64,000 bases of DNA. Origin: Burkholderiaceae bacterium (GTDB lineage: Bacteria > Pseudomonadota > Gammaproteobacteria > Burkholderiales > Burkholderiaceae_C). Below the pieces are notes generated by a model. The model did no database searches. It was given only the letters and a program-made list of their open reading frames with translations, and was not told the DNA's origin. Shown in pieces: positions 30,403 through 40,648 of this stretch; the stretch's first letter is position 1, and every line of letters begins with the position of its first letter. The translations under genes and the position numbers were made by a program. The DNA lies in NCBI GenBank assembly GCA_024235895.1, contig JACKLM010000005.1, forward strand, positions 124,001-188,000. Reading direction: 5' to 3'.

Positions 30403-31656
30403 ATGTTCGACTACCACCAGCCCGACGCGCGCGGGCACTTCGGCCCCTACGGCGGCAGCTTCGTCGCCGAGACCCTGGTCCACGCGCTCGATGAACTCGT
30501 CGCCGCCTACGACGCGGCGCGCCGCGACCCGGCCTTCATGGCCGAATACCACCACGAGCTGCGCCACTTCGTCGGCCGCCCGAGCCCGGTCTACCACGCC
30601 GCGCGCACCAGCCGCGAACTCGGCGGCGCGCAGATCTGGCTCAAGCGCGAGGACCTGAACCACACCGGCGCGCACAAGGTCAACAACACCATCGGGCAGG
30701 CGCTGCTGGCGCGGCGCATGGGCAAGCCGCGTGTGATCGCCGAGACCGGCGCCGGCCAGCACGGCGTCGCCACCGCGACCGTCTGCGCGCGCTACGGCAT
30801 GCGCTGCATCGTCTACATGGGCAGCGAGGATGTCGCGCGCCAGAGCCCCAACGTCTACCGCATGCACCTCCTGGGTGCCACCGTGGTGCCGGTCGAGTCC
30901 GGATCGCGGACGCTGAAGGACGCGCTCAACGAGGCGCTGCGCGACTGGGTGACGAATGTCGAGGATACCTTCTACATCATCGGCACCGTCGCCGGCCCGC
31001 ACCCCTACCCGACGATGGTGCGCGACTTCCAGCGCGTGATCGGCGACGAGTGCCTGCAGCAGATGCCCGAGCAGATCGGGCGCCAGCCCGACGCGGTGCT
31101 GGCCTGCGTCGGCGGCGGCAGCAACGCGATGGGGATCTTCTACCCCTATATCGCCCACGAGCAGGTCCGGCTGATCGGCGTCGAGGCCGCCGGGCACGGC
31201 CTGGCGACGGGCCGGCACGCGGCGTCGCTGCTGGCCGGCAGCCCCGGCGTGCTGCACGGCAACCGCACCTACCTGCTGCAGGACGACGACGGCCAGATCC
31301 GCGAGACGCACTCGGTCTCGGCCGGGCTCGACTACCCCGGCGTCGGCCCCGAGCATGCCTACCTCAAGGATATCGGCCGCGCCGACTATGTCGCCGTCAC
31401 CGACGACGAGGCGCTCGCGGCCTTCCACCACCTGTGCCGCACCGAGGGCATCATCCCGGCGCTGGAATCCAGCCACGCCTTCGCGCACGCGATGAAGCTC
31501 GCGCCGACGATGCGGCCGGACCAGCATATCCTGGTCAACCTCTCGGGGCGCGGGGACAAGGATATCGGCACCGTCGCCGACCTGTCGCACGCCGACTTCT
31601 TCTGCCGGCCGTCGTGCCGGGCGCAAAGCGAGTCGGTGCGGGAGGCCGGGCGATGA
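30403..31656 (+). CDS. trpB: Tryptophan synthase beta subunit
   Basis: PLP enzyme joining indole and serine. 417 aa. FGPYGGSFVAETL begins the fold, KREDLNHTGAHKVNNTIGQA holds the PLP lysine (HK), AETGAGQHGVATAT binds the serine carboxylate, and GGGSNAMGIF binds the PLP phosphate. Stop overlaps the trpA ATG by four bases, so the two subunits are translationally coupled. Confidence 0.98.
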   Translation: MFDYHQPDARGHFGPYGGSFVAETLVHALDELVAAYDAARRDPAFMAEYHHELRHFVGRPSPVYHAARTSRELGGAQIWLKREDLNHTGAHKVNNTIGQALLARRMGKPRVIAETGAGQHGVATATVCARYGMRCIVYMGSEDVARQSPNVYRMHLLGATVVPVESGSRTLKDALNEALRDWVTNVEDTFYIIGTVAGPHPYPTMVRDFQRVIGDECLQQMPEQIGRQPDAVLACVGGGSNAMGIFYPYIAHEQVRLIGVEAAGHGLATGRHAASLLAGSPGVLHGNRTYLLQDDDGQIRETHSVSAGLDYPGVGPEHAYLKDIGRADYVAVTDDEALAAFHHLCRTEGIIPALESSHAFAHAMKLAPTMRPDQHILVNLSGRGDKDIGTVADLSHADFFCRPSCRAQSESVREAGR

Positions 31657-32474
31657 GCCGAATCGCCACGACGTTCTCCGCCCTCGGCGCGCGCGGGCGC
31701 AAGGCGCTGATCCCCTTCGTCACCGCCGGCGACCCGTATGCCGATGCGACGCCCGAGATCATGCACGCGCTGGTCGCCGGCGGCGCCGACGTGATCGAGG
31801 TCGGCGTGCCGTTCTCCGACCCGATGGCCGACGGCCCGGTGATCCAGCAGGCCGGCGAGCGCGCGCTGGCGCGCGGCATCGGTCTGGCGCAGGTGCTGGC
31901 GATGGTGCGCGAGTTCCGGCGCGACGACGACGCCACGCCGGTCGTGCTGATGGGCTATGCGAATCCGATCGAGCGCTACGAGCAGCGCCACGGCGCCGGC
32001 AGCTTCGTTCGCGATGCCGCCGCCGCCGGGGTCGACGGCGTGCTCGTCGTCGACTACCCGCCGGAGGAGTGCGAGGATTTCGCCGCCACGCTGAAGGCGG
32101 CCGGGCTCGACCTGATCTTCCTGCTCGCGCCGACCTCGACCGACGCGCGCATCGCGCAGGTCGGACGTCTGGCCAGCGGCTACGTGTACTATGTATCGCT
32201 GAAGGGCGTGACCGGTGCCGGGAACCTGGACACGGCCGCGGTGGCGGCGATGCTGCCGCGCATCCGTGCCGGGGTGCCGTTGCCGGTCGGCGTTGGTTTC
32301 GGCATCCGCGACGCCTCCAGCGCGCAGGCGGTCGGCGCGGTCGCCGACGCCGTCGTCATCGGCACCCGGCTGGTGCAGATCCTGCAAGAGCAGCCGCGCG
32401 AAGGGGCGGCCGCTGCGGCGCGAGGTTTCATGGCGCAGATCCGCCAGGCGCTGGACGCCCTGCCGGCGCGATGA
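31653..32474 (+). CDS. trpA: Tryptophan synthase alpha subunit
   Basis: Cleaves indole-3-glycerol phosphate and channels indole to TrpB. 273 aa, TIM barrel. Catalytic Glu in VIEVGVPFSDPMADGPVIQQ and Asp in VDGVLVVDYPPEE are in the expected places, with LIFLLAPTSTD and VGVGFGIRDA for the phosphate site. ATG at 31653 overlaps the trpB stop (ATGA). Confidence 0.98.
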   Translation: MSRIATTFSALGARGRKALIPFVTAGDPYADATPEIMHALVAGGADVIEVGVPFSDPMADGPVIQQAGERALARGIGLAQVLAMVREFRRDDDATPVVLMGYANPIERYEQRHGAGSFVRDAAAAGVDGVLVVDYPPEECEDFAATLKAAGLDLIFLLAPTSTDARIAQVGRLASGYVYYVSLKGVTGAGNLDTAAVAAMLPRIRAGVPLPVGVGFGIRDASSAQAVGAVADAVVIGTRLVQILQEQPREGAAAAARGFMAQIRQALDALPAR

Positions 32475-32538
32475 CGGCGCCCCGCAGGCCCGCGTGGCGA
32501 CGCGCCGTCGCGCCGGGCCGCCGACGAGGAGCGAGGAC

Positions 32539-33414
32539 ATGAGCTGGTTCGAGAAACTGCTGCCGCCGAAGATCCAGAACAGCGGCGCCGCGTCGCGCCG
32601 CGCGATTCCCGAAGGGCTTTGGAGCAAGTGCCCGGCGTGCGAGACGGTGCTGTACAAGACCGACCTCGAGGGCAACCTCGAGGTCTGCCCGAAGTGCGGC
32701 CACCACCACCGCATCGGCGCGCGCGCGCGCATCGACGCCTTCCTCGACGCCGAGGGGCGCTGGGAGATCGGCCAGGAGGTGCTGCCGGTCGACGCGCTGA
32801 AGTTCAAGGACAGCAAGAAATACCCCGAGCGGCTGAAGGCGGCGCTGGAGGCCACTGGCGAGACCGATGCCCTGGTGGTGATGGGCGGCGCGGTGATGAG
32901 CGTGCCGCTGGTCGTCGCCTGCTTCGAGTTCGAGTTCATGGGCGGGTCGATGGGTTCGGTCGTCGGCGAGCGCTTCGTGCGCGGGGTCGAGGCCGCGGTG
33001 GCGCAGAAGATCCCCTTCGTCAGCTTCGCCGCCACCGGCGGCGCGCGCATGCAGGAGGGGCTGCTCAGCCTGATGCAGATGGCCAAGACGAATGCCGCGC
33101 TGACACGGCTCGCCAAGGCGAGGCTGCCCTACGTCAGCGTGCTGACCGACCCGACGATGGGCGGCGTGTCGGCCGGATTCGCCTTCATGGGCGACGTCGT
33201 CATCGCCGAGCCGCGCGCGCTGATCGGATTCGCCGGCCCGCGCGTGATCGAGAACACCGTGCGCGAGAAGCTGCCCGAGGGATTCCAGCGTGCCGAGTTC
33301 CTGCAGGCCAAGGGGGCGCTGGACATGATCGTCGACCGTCGCCAGATGCGCGAGACCGTCGCCCGCCTGTTGGCGAAGTTGCAGCGCCTGAACGCCGACG
33401 CCCTGGCGGCGTAA
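32539..33414 (+). CDS. accD: Acetyl-CoA carboxylase carboxyltransferase beta subunit
   Basis: Carboxyltransferase beta subunit of fatty-acid synthesis, 291 aa. The N-terminal zinc ribbon is visible (KCPACETVLY and VCPKCGHHHRIG), followed by the crotonase-type domain with FAATGGARMQEGLLSL and TDPTMGGVSAGFAF. ATG 32539 after GAGGAC. Lies between trpA and folC, the standard order in this group. Confidence 0.97.
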   Translation: MSWFEKLLPPKIQNSGAASRRAIPEGLWSKCPACETVLYKTDLEGNLEVCPKCGHHHRIGARARIDAFLDAEGRWEIGQEVLPVDALKFKDSKKYPERLKAALEATGETDALVVMGGAVMSVPLVVACFEFEFMGGSMGSVVGERFVRGVEAAVAQKIPFVSFAATGGARMQEGLLSLMQMAKTNAALTRLAKARLPYVSVLTDPTMGGVSAGFAFMGDVVIAEPRALIGFAGPRVIENTVREKLPEGFQRAEFLQAKGALDMIVDRRQMRETVARLLAKLQRLNADALAA

Positions 33415-33514
33415 GCGGCAGCCGCGTCCCCGGCCGCCACGACGCCACGCCCGCGCGCGGATGCGGCCAGAGGGCGTCGGTCCCGCTCCGATCCTCCCGA
33501 ACCCCGACCCCACG

Positions 33515-34822
33515 ATGACGACGCCACGAACGCTGGCGCAGTGGCTCGCGCACGCCGAGGCGCTGCACCCGAAAGCCATCGACCTGTCGCTGGACCGCGT
33601 GCGCGCGGTCGCGCAGCGCATGGGATTGCGCATCGAGGCGGCGGTGATCACGGTGGCCGGCACCAATGGCAAGGGATCGACCTGCGCCCTGATCGAATCG
33701 ATCGCGCTGGCCGCCGGCTGGCGCGTCGGCGTCTACACCAGCCCGCACCTGGTGCGCTTCGAGGAGCGCTGCCGCATCGGCGGCGCGCCGGTGGCGGCCG
33801 GATCGCTCGTCGAGCACTTCGAGGCGGTCGAGGCCGCGCGCGGCGACACCACGCTGACCTGGTTCGAGTTCACGACTCTGGCGATCCTGCGCCTGCTCGC
33901 GCGCGCGCCGCTGGACCTCGTCGTCCTCGAGGTTGGCCTGGGCGGGCGGCTGGACGCGGTCAATCTCGTCGACGCCGACGTCGCCGTCGTCACCAGCGTC
34001 GCGCTCGACCACATGGACTACCTCGGCCCGGACCGCGAGTCGATCGGGCGCGAGAAGGCGCACGTGATGCGCCCCGGCCGGCCGGCGATCGTCGCCGACC
34101 CCGACCCGCCGGCCAGCGTCGTCGCCCACGCGCTGGCGATCGGTGCCGACCTGTGGCTGGCCGGGCGCGACTTCGCGCATCGCGGCGACCGTCAGCAGTG
34201 GTCGTGGAGCGGCCGCGGCCGGCGCTACCACGCACTGGCCTACCCGGCGCTGCGCGGCAGCAACCAGCTGCTCAACGCTGCGGGCGCGATCGCCGCCCTC
34301 GAGGCCTTGCGCACGCGGCTGCCGATCAGCGCGCAGGCGGTCCGCGGTGGACTGGCGCGGGTCGAGCTGCCCGGGCGCTTCCAGATCGTGCCGGGGCAGC
34401 CGACGCTGGTGCTCGACGTCGCGCACAACCCGCATGCGGTCGCGGTGCTGGCGCGCAACCTCGATGCGATGGGATTCCACCCGCGGACCTTCGCGGTCTG
34501 CGGCGCGATGCGCGACAAGGCGCTGGCGGAGATGATCGCCGTCGTCGCACCGCTCGTCGACGGCTGGCACTTCTGCGACCTGCCGACCCCGCGCGCGGCG
34601 CGCGCCGCCGAGCTCGCCGCGCTGCCGCGTCCACCCGGTCCGGGACGGGCGATCGCGCCGGCCGAGGTGCACGCGGGCCCGTCCGAGGCGCTGGCCGCCG
34701 CGGTCGCCGGCGCCGAACCGGCGGATAGAATCGTCGTCTTCGGGTCGTTCTTCACCGTCGGTGGCGTTCTCGCGGCCGGGCTGCCACGGCTCGGGGGGCC
34801 GCACCTGTCCTCGGGGCGCTGA
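33515..34822 (+). CDS. folC: Bifunctional dihydrofolate/folylpolyglutamate synthase
   Basis: Mur-ligase-type ATP enzyme that adds glutamate to (dihydro)folate. 435 aa from ATG 33515. P-loop VAGTNGKGST, YTSPHLVRFEERCRI, VLEVGLGGRLDAVN and the C-terminal VLDVAHNPHAVAVLA are diagnostic. It is 100 bp after accD and 109 bp before the SPOR gene. Confidence 0.95.
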   Translation: MTTPRTLAQWLAHAEALHPKAIDLSLDRVRAVAQRMGLRIEAAVITVAGTNGKGSTCALIESIALAAGWRVGVYTSPHLVRFEERCRIGGAPVAAGSLVEHFEAVEAARGDTTLTWFEFTTLAILRLLARAPLDLVVLEVGLGGRLDAVNLVDADVAVVTSVALDHMDYLGPDRESIGREKAHVMRPGRPAIVADPDPPASVVAHALAIGADLWLAGRDFAHRGDRQQWSWSGRGRRYHALAYPALRGSNQLLNAAGAIAALEALRTRLPISAQAVRGGLARVELPGRFQIVPGQPTLVLDVAHNPHAVAVLARNLDAMGFHPRTFAVCGAMRDKALAEMIAVVAPLVDGWHFCDLPTPRAARAAELAALPRPPGPGRAIAPAEVHAGPSEALAAAVAGAEPADRIVVFGSFFTVGGVLAAGLPRLGGPHLSSGR

Positions 34823-34931
34823 ACGCCGCGTCGCGAGGGATGGCACCCGGCGCGCGACGCCGACCCGCTCGCAGGCCGCGCGGCCTGCAACGCCGAACCC
34901 GTCACCACCGCATCGCACCGTCGTCCGTCGA

Positions 34932-35837
34932 ATGGCCTGGCTGTCGTTTTTTCGTCGCAAACCGGCGACCGAGGCGCCCGCCGCGAACGGTGCCCGAACG
35001 GGTGCGCGCAGGCGGGCATCGGCCGAGGCCGAGGCGGCCGATGTCGACCAGGCTCGCGCACGCGCGCGCCGGCGCCTGATCGGTGCCACGGTGCTGCTCG
35101 GCGTCGGGATCATCGCCTTCCCGCTGCTTTTCGAGACCGAGCCGCGACCGATCCCGGTCGACCTGCCAATCGAAATCCCGCGCCGCGATGCGCCGCCGCT
35201 GCCCGCCGCGGCGCCGTCGCCGCCGTCCACGAACCCTGGCGTCGCGTCGGGCCGTGTCGCCGACGCCCCGCCCGCCGAGGCGAAAGCGGAAACGCCGGTG
35301 GATGGTGCAGCCTCCGCACCGGCCGCGGTCTCGCCGCACCCCGCCGCGCCCGCGCCGGCGAGCACCGCGAGCGAGGCGGCCAGGCCTGCGGCCTCGGGGA
35401 CGGCCGGGGCCGCGGCGTCGCCGCCTGCACGGTCCGAGGCTTCCGCGCCAGCGTCGCGGGTATCCGCGGCCGTGAACGAGGGCGCGCGCGCACGCGCTCT
35501 GCTGGAAGGGCGCACGATCCCGGACGCGCCCGGCCCGGTGCCCGCGGCCAAGACCGCGGTCGCGGCGAAGCCGGCTTCCGCACCCGACGATCCTGCTGCC
35601 GCGACCGCGCCACGCTTTGTCGTCCAGGTCGGTGCGTATGCCGACGACGGTGCGGTGCGTGCCGTGCGTGCCCGCGTCGAGCGGCTCGGGCTGCGCACCT
35701 ACACCCAGATCGTCAAGGTCGAGGCCGGCGAGCGCACGCGGGTCCGCGTCGGCCCCTTCGACGACCGTGGCGAGGCCGACAAGGTCGCTGCGCGGCTGAA
35801 GGCCGCCGGACTGCCGTCGGCTGTCCTGCGGCTATGA
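34932..35837 (+). CDS. SPOR-domain (DedD-like) cell-division protein
   Basis: 301 aa. Short basic cytoplasmic N-terminus, one TM segment (LIGATVLLGVGIIAFPLLF, about 49-67), a long Ala/Pro-rich periplasmic linker, and a C-terminal SPOR domain (FVVQVGAYADDGAVRAVRAR, then RVRVGPFDDRGEADKVAARL) that binds denuded septal peptidoglycan. The layout matches DedD. The FtsN alternative is less likely given the folC-cvpA context. Confidence 0.85.
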   Translation: MAWLSFFRRKPATEAPAANGARTGARRRASAEAEAADVDQARARARRRLIGATVLLGVGIIAFPLLFETEPRPIPVDLPIEIPRRDAPPLPAAAPSPPSTNPGVASGRVADAPPAEAKAETPVDGAASAPAAVSPHPAAPAPASTASEAARPAASGTAGAAASPPARSEASAPASRVSAAVNEGARARALLEGRTIPDAPGPVPAAKTAVAAKPASAPDDPAAATAPRFVVQVGAYADDGAVRAVRARVERLGLRTYTQIVKVEAGERTRVRVGPFDDRGEADKVAARLKAAGLPSAVLRL

Positions 35838-35916
35838 GCTGGACCCTCCGGGGGCCCGGGGCCACCGCGCACACACGCCTTGGAACCGGGTCGCGGCGCG
35901 ACCCCTGCGACCGGGC

Positions 35917-36450
35917 ATGAGCACCGCGTTCGCCGGCGTCGGCCTGGTCGACCTCGCGATGCTGGCCGTGATCCTGCTGTCGGTCGTCGTCGGACTGGTG
36001 CGCGGGCTGATCTTCGAGGTGCTCTCGCTCGCGGGCTGGGTCGTCGCCTACCTCGTCGCGAGCTGGTTCGCCGCCGACGCCCAGGCCTGGCTGCCGATGC
36101 TGCAGCGATTCGAGCCCGTGCTGCGCCACGCGATCGCCTTGGCGCTGCTGTTCGTCGCGGTGCTCGTCGCCTGGACGCTGGCGGCGAGGCTGTTGCGCAT
36201 GCTGGTGCGCGCCACGCCGCTGTCGCTGATCGACCGCATCGGCGGCGGCGCGTTCGGCGTGCTGCGCGGGGTCGTGCTGTTGCTGGTGCTGGCGACGGTC
36301 GTTCGTTACACGCCGGCCTCACAATCGCTGCTGTGGACGACGTCGGTCGGCGCGGCGTGGCTCGATGCCGTCGTCTCGCGACTCGAGGCCTGGCTGCCCG
36401 GCGAGGTCGGTCCCTGGCTTCCGGCCGTCCTTCGAGACGGGAGTTCTTGA
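35917..36450 (+). CDS. cvpA: CvpA family inner-membrane protein
   Basis: 177 aa with four hydrophobic segments (LVDLAMLAVILLSVVVGLVR, a second at about 42-60, HAIALALLFVAVLVAWTLAA, and a fourth at about 115-130). It precedes purF by four bases, the conserved cvpA-purF pairing. CvpA is linked to colicin V secretion, biofilm and envelope stress. Its molecular role is unsettled. Confidence 0.92.
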   Translation: MSTAFAGVGLVDLAMLAVILLSVVVGLVRGLIFEVLSLAGWVVAYLVASWFAADAQAWLPMLQRFEPVLRHAIALALLFVAVLVAWTLAARLLRMLVRATPLSLIDRIGGGAFGVLRGVVLLLVLATVVRYTPASQSLLWTTSVGAAWLDAVVSRLEAWLPGEVGPWLPAVLRDGSS

Positions 36451-36454
36451 AGAC

Positions 36455-37978
36455 ATGTGCGGCATCGTCGGCGTCATTTCCAGCGAACCCGTCAACCAGC
36501 TGATCTACGATGCGCTGCTGCTGCTGCAGCATCGCGGCCAGGATGCAGCCGGCATCGTCACGATGCAGGGCACGCGCTGCCACATGCACAAGGCGCGCGG
36601 CATGGTGCGCGACGTCTTCCGCACGCGCAACATGCGCGCGCTGCCGGGCAACGTGGGGCTCGGCCAGGTCCGCTACCCGACCGCCGGCAATGCCTACAGC
36701 GAGGAGGAGGCGCAGCCCTTCTACGTCAACGCGCCGTTCGGCATCGTGCTGGTGCACAACGGCAACCTGACGAACGCCGCGGCGCTCAAGCAGCAGCTGT
36801 TCCAGATCGACCGCCGCCACATCAACACCGACAGCGACACCGAGGTGCTGATCAATGTGCTCGCGCACGAGCTCGAGCTCGCCGCGCGCGACCTGCCGCT
36901 GACGACCGAGGAGGTCTTTCGCGCGGTGGCCGGCGTGCACCGGCGCGTCCGCGGCTCCTACGCCGTCGTCGCGCTGATCGCCGGCCACGGGCTGCTCGCG
37001 TTCCGCGACCCGTTCGGCATCCGGCCGCTGTGCGTCAGTGTCAGCGTGGGTGAAGACGGTGCGCAGGAGGTCATGGTCGCCAGCGAGACCGTGGCCATCG
37101 AGGGCACCGGCCACCGCGTCGCGCGCGACGTCGCGCCTGGCGAGGCGGTCTTCGTCGACCTGGCCGGGCGCGTGCACGCGCGCCAGTGCGCGGACGACCC
37201 GCGCCACTATCCGTGCATGTTCGAGTATGTCTACCTGGCGCGACCGGATTCGGTGCTCGACGGCATCTCGGTCTACCAGGCGCGGCTGAACCTGGGCGAG
37301 ACGCTGGCACAGCGCGTGGTCTCGGCGATGCCGCCGTCGGCGATCGACGTCGTGATCCCGATTCCCGAGTCGAGCCGCCCGAGCGCGATGCAGCTCGCCG
37401 CGCGCATCGGCAAGCCCTACCGCGAGGGCTTCGTCAAGAACCGCTATGTCGGCCGGACCTTCATCATGCCGGGGCAGTCGGTGCGCAAGAAGAGCGTGCG
37501 CCAGAAGCTCAACGCGATCGGCGTCGAGTTCAAAGGGCGCAAGGTGCTGCTGGTCGACGACTCGATCGTGCGCGGCACGACGAGCAAGGAGATCGTGCAG
37601 ATGGCGCGCGAGGCCGGCGCGGCCAAGGTCTACATGGCGTCGGCGGCGCCGCCAGTTCGCTTCCCGAACGTCTACGGCATCGACATGCCCACACCCGAGG
37701 AGCTGATCGCGCACGGCCGCACGGTCGAGGAGATCCGCCGCTATATCGGTGCCGACGCGCTGATCTACCAGGACGTCGAGGCGATGAAGCGCACCGTCGC
37801 CGCGCTCAATCCGCGCCTGGATGGCTTCGAGTCCTCGTGCTTCGACGGCTGCTACGTCACCGGCGACATCGGCGACGGCGAGCTGCACGCGCTGGGCGAG
37901 CAGCGACGCGCGCAGTCCGACGAGGACGAGGACGCGGCGCGGTCGCAGCTGGCGCTGGGTCGCGCGGGGGGCTCGTGA
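36455..37978 (+). CDS. purF: Amidophosphoribosyltransferase
   Basis: First committed step of purine synthesis. 507 aa from ATG 36455. The N-terminal nucleophile is Cys2 (MCGIVGVIS), with the glutaminase segments LLLQHRGQDAAGI and VHNGNLTNAA. The PRPP loop VLLVDDSIVRGTTSKEIV is in the C-terminal half. Its stop overlaps the metZ GTG. Confidence 0.97.
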   Translation: MCGIVGVISSEPVNQLIYDALLLLQHRGQDAAGIVTMQGTRCHMHKARGMVRDVFRTRNMRALPGNVGLGQVRYPTAGNAYSEEEAQPFYVNAPFGIVLVHNGNLTNAAALKQQLFQIDRRHINTDSDTEVLINVLAHELELAARDLPLTTEEVFRAVAGVHRRVRGSYAVVALIAGHGLLAFRDPFGIRPLCVSVSVGEDGAQEVMVASETVAIEGTGHRVARDVAPGEAVFVDLAGRVHARQCADDPRHYPCMFEYVYLARPDSVLDGISVYQARLNLGETLAQRVVSAMPPSAIDVVIPIPESSRPSAMQLAARIGKPYREGFVKNRYVGRTFIMPGQSVRKKSVRQKLNAIGVEFKGRKVLLVDDSIVRGTTSKEIVQMAREAGAAKVYMASAAPPVRFPNVYGIDMPTPEELIAHGRTVEEIRRYIGADALIYQDVEAMKRTVAALNPRLDGFESSCFDGCYVTGDIGDGELHALGEQRRAQSDEDEDAARSQLALGRAGGS

Positions 37979-39177
37979 GCAGGATCGGATCGCGGCTGCC
38001 CGCCGGCGTTCGGCGCGACACGCTCGCGGTGCGCGAGGGCCTTCCAGCGTCGCAGTGGGGTGAGCACGCCGAGGCGCTGTTCCTGACCAGCTCCTTCGTC
38101 CACCCTGACGCCGAGACCGCGGCGCGCCGATTCGCCGACGAGGAGGAGGCCTTCATCTACAGCCGCTTCGGCAACCCGACGGTGGCGACGATGGAGCGCC
38201 GGCTCGCGGCGCTGGAAGGCACCGAGGCCTGCATCGGCACCGCCAGCGGGATGGCGGCGATCCTGCTGACGGCGATGGCGCTGCTGAAGGCAGGCGACCA
38301 CGTCGTGTGCTCGCGCAGCGTCTTCGGCTCGACGATCAAGCTGCTCGGCGGCGAGCTGGCGCGCTTCGGCGTCGAGACGAGCTTCGTGTCGCAGACCGAC
38401 GCCGACGAATGGCGTGCCGCGCTGCGGCCGACGACGCGGCTGCTGCTGGCCGAGACGCCGAGCAACCCGCTGACCGAGGTCTGCGACATCGCCGCGCTGG
38501 CGCAGATCGCGCGCGACGCCGGTGCCTGGCTCGCGGTCGACAACTGCTTCTGCACGCCGGCGCTGCAGCGCCCGGCGGCGCTGGGCGCCGACCTCGTCGT
38601 GCACTCGGGCACCAAGTACCTGGACGGCCAGGGTCGCGTCGTCGCCGGCGCGGTGTGCGCCCCCGCCGAGCTGGTCGAGGGCAAGCTCGTGCCGCTGATG
38701 CGAAGCGCCGGCATGAGCCTGTCGCCGTTCAACGCCTGGGTCGTCGCCAAGGGGCTGGAGACACTGGCGATCCGTATGCAGGCGCAGAGCCAGCGTGCGC
38801 TGGCGATCGCGCGCTGGCTGGAGGCGCAGCCGCAGGTCGAGCGCGTCTTCCACCCGGGCCTGGCGAGCCACCCGCAGCACGCGCTGGCGATGGCGCAGCA
38901 GTCGGGCTGCGGCGGCGCGGTGCTGAGCTTCGTCGCCCGCGGCGGGCGCGCCGGCGCCTTCGGCGTCATCGACGCCACGCGCATCTGCTCGATCACGGCC
39001 AACCTCGGCGACACCAAGACGACGATCACGCACCCGGGGACGACCTCGCACGGGCGGCTGACCGAGGCGCAGCGGCTCGCTGCGGGCATCGTGCCGGGGC
39101 TGGTCCGGCTCGCGGTCGGGCTCGAGGATGTCGAGGACCTGAAGGACGACCTCGCGCGCGGGCTGGCGCGGTTGTAG
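37975..39177 (+). CDS. metZ: O-succinylhomoserine sulfhydrylase
   Basis: PLP enzyme making homocysteine from O-succinylhomoserine and sulfide. 400 aa. GTG start overlaps the purF stop (GTGA). YSRFGNPTVATMERRLAALE, GTASGMAAI and the PLP-lysine motif VVHSGTKYLDGQGR are typical of the cystathionine-gamma-synthase family. ITHPGTTSHGRL lies near the end. Placement directly after purF is typical for Burkholderiales MetZ. Confidence 0.93.
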   Translation: MSRIGSRLPAGVRRDTLAVREGLPASQWGEHAEALFLTSSFVHPDAETAARRFADEEEAFIYSRFGNPTVATMERRLAALEGTEACIGTASGMAAILLTAMALLKAGDHVVCSRSVFGSTIKLLGGELARFGVETSFVSQTDADEWRAALRPTTRLLLAETPSNPLTEVCDIAALAQIARDAGAWLAVDNCFCTPALQRPAALGADLVVHSGTKYLDGQGRVVAGAVCAPAELVEGKLVPLMRSAGMSLSPFNAWVVAKGLETLAIRMQAQSQRALAIARWLEAQPQVERVFHPGLASHPQHALAMAQQSGCGGAVLSFVARGGRAGAFGVIDATRICSITANLGDTKTTITHPGTTSHGRLTEAQRLAAGIVPGLVRLAVGLEDVEDLKDDLARGLARL

Positions 39178-39211
39178 AGAATGCGCCGGCCGCACCGGCG
39201 CCATCGATCCC

Positions 39212-40648
39212 ATGACCCAGACCAAGCCATCGACCGTGCGCACGCGCATCGCGCCGTCGCCGACCGGGTTCCTGCACCTGGGCACCGCGCGCACCGCGCT
39301 GTTCGCCTGGGCGTATGCGCGCCACCATGGCGGGCAGTTCGTGCTGCGCATCGAGGATACCGACCTGCAGCGCAGCACGCAGGAAGCCGTCGAGCAGATC
39401 GTTGCCTCGCTGCGCTGGCTGGGGCTGGACTGGGACGAGGGGCCGATCTTCCAGACCGCGCGCATGGCACGCTACCGCGAGGTGATCCGGCGCATGCTCG
39501 CCGACGGCCGCGCCTACCGCTGCTGGGCGACGCCCCAGGAGCTCGACGCGATGCGCGAGGCGCAGCGCGCGCGCGGCGACAAGCCGCGCTACGACGGCCG
39601 CTGGCGCCCGGCGGCGGGCAAGACGCTGCCGCCGCCGCCGGCGCACGCGCCGGTGATCCGCTTCGCCAACCCGATCGGCGGCAGCGTGCGCTGGGACGAC
39701 ATGGTCAAGGGGCCGATCGCGTTCGCCAACGACGAGCTCGACGACCTCGTGATCGCGCGCGCCGACGCCGACGCCCCCGACGGCATCGGCACGCCGACCT
39801 ACAACTTCTGCGTCGTCGTCGACGACCTCGACATGGGGATCACGCATGTGATCCGCGGCGACGACCATGTCAACAACACGCCGCGCCAGATCAACATCCT
39901 GCGCGCGCTGGTCGGGCCGGATGGCGCGCTGCCGGTCTACGGTCACGTGCCGATGATCCTGGGCCCCGACGGCGACAAGCTCAGCAAGCGCCACGGCGCG
40001 GTCAGCGCGCTGCAATACCGCGACGACGGCTACCTGCCCGAGGCGATGCTCAACTACCTCGCGCGGCTGGGCTGGAGCCATGGCGACGACGAGCTGTTCG
40101 ACGCGGCGCAGATCGTCGCCTGGTTCGACGGCACGCACCTGAGCCGCAGCGCCGCGCAGTGGGACGCCGCCAAGCTCGGCTGGGTCAACGCGCACCACCT
40201 CAAGCACGCCGACGATACGAGGCTGGCGGCGCTCGTGGCCGAGCAGCTTCGAGCCCGCGGGCAGGCACAGGGCGCGGATCCGGCGCGGCTGGCGGCGATG
40301 TGCGCGCTGTTCAAGGACCGCTGCGCGACGCTGGTCGAGCTCGCCGACTGGCTGGGCATGTATTTCGCGGGTGTCGCGCCGAGCCAGGACGATCTGCAGC
40401 GGCATGTGCCGCCGACGCTGCGCCCGGCGCTGGAGGACTTGCGCGACCGGCTGACCGAGGTCGAGTGGACGGCCGGCGCGATCGGGGCTGCGTTCAAGCA
40501 GGTGCTGTCGGCTCATGCGCTGAAGATGCCGCAGCTCGCGCCGGCGGTGCGGGTGCTGGTGTGCGGGCGCGCGGCGACGCCGTCGATCGACGCCGTGCTG
40601 GCGCTGTTCGACCGCACGACCGTGCTCGCGCGCTTGAGGCGGGTCTGA
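39212..40648 (+). CDS. gltX: Glutamyl-tRNA synthetase
   Basis: Class I synthetase, 478 aa. HIGH-type motif in RIAPSPTGFLHLGTARTALF, KMSKS-type motif as KLSKRHGAVS, and the insertion CVVVDDLDMGITHVIRGDDH. It lies directly upstream of a tRNA cluster that includes tRNA-Glu, its own substrate. Confidence 0.97.
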   Translation: MTQTKPSTVRTRIAPSPTGFLHLGTARTALFAWAYARHHGGQFVLRIEDTDLQRSTQEAVEQIVASLRWLGLDWDEGPIFQTARMARYREVIRRMLADGRAYRCWATPQELDAMREAQRARGDKPRYDGRWRPAAGKTLPPPPAHAPVIRFANPIGGSVRWDDMVKGPIAFANDELDDLVIARADADAPDGIGTPTYNFCVVVDDLDMGITHVIRGDDHVNNTPRQINILRALVGPDGALPVYGHVPMILGPDGDKLSKRHGAVSALQYRDDGYLPEAMLNYLARLGWSHGDDELFDAAQIVAWFDGTHLSRSAAQWDAAKLGWVNAHHLKHADDTRLAALVAEQLRARGQAQGADPARLAAMCALFKDRCATLVELADWLGMYFAGVAPSQDDLQRHVPPTLRPALEDLRDRLTEVEWTAGAIGAAFKQVLSAHALKMPQLAPAVRVLVCGRAATPSIDAVLALFDRTTVLARLRRV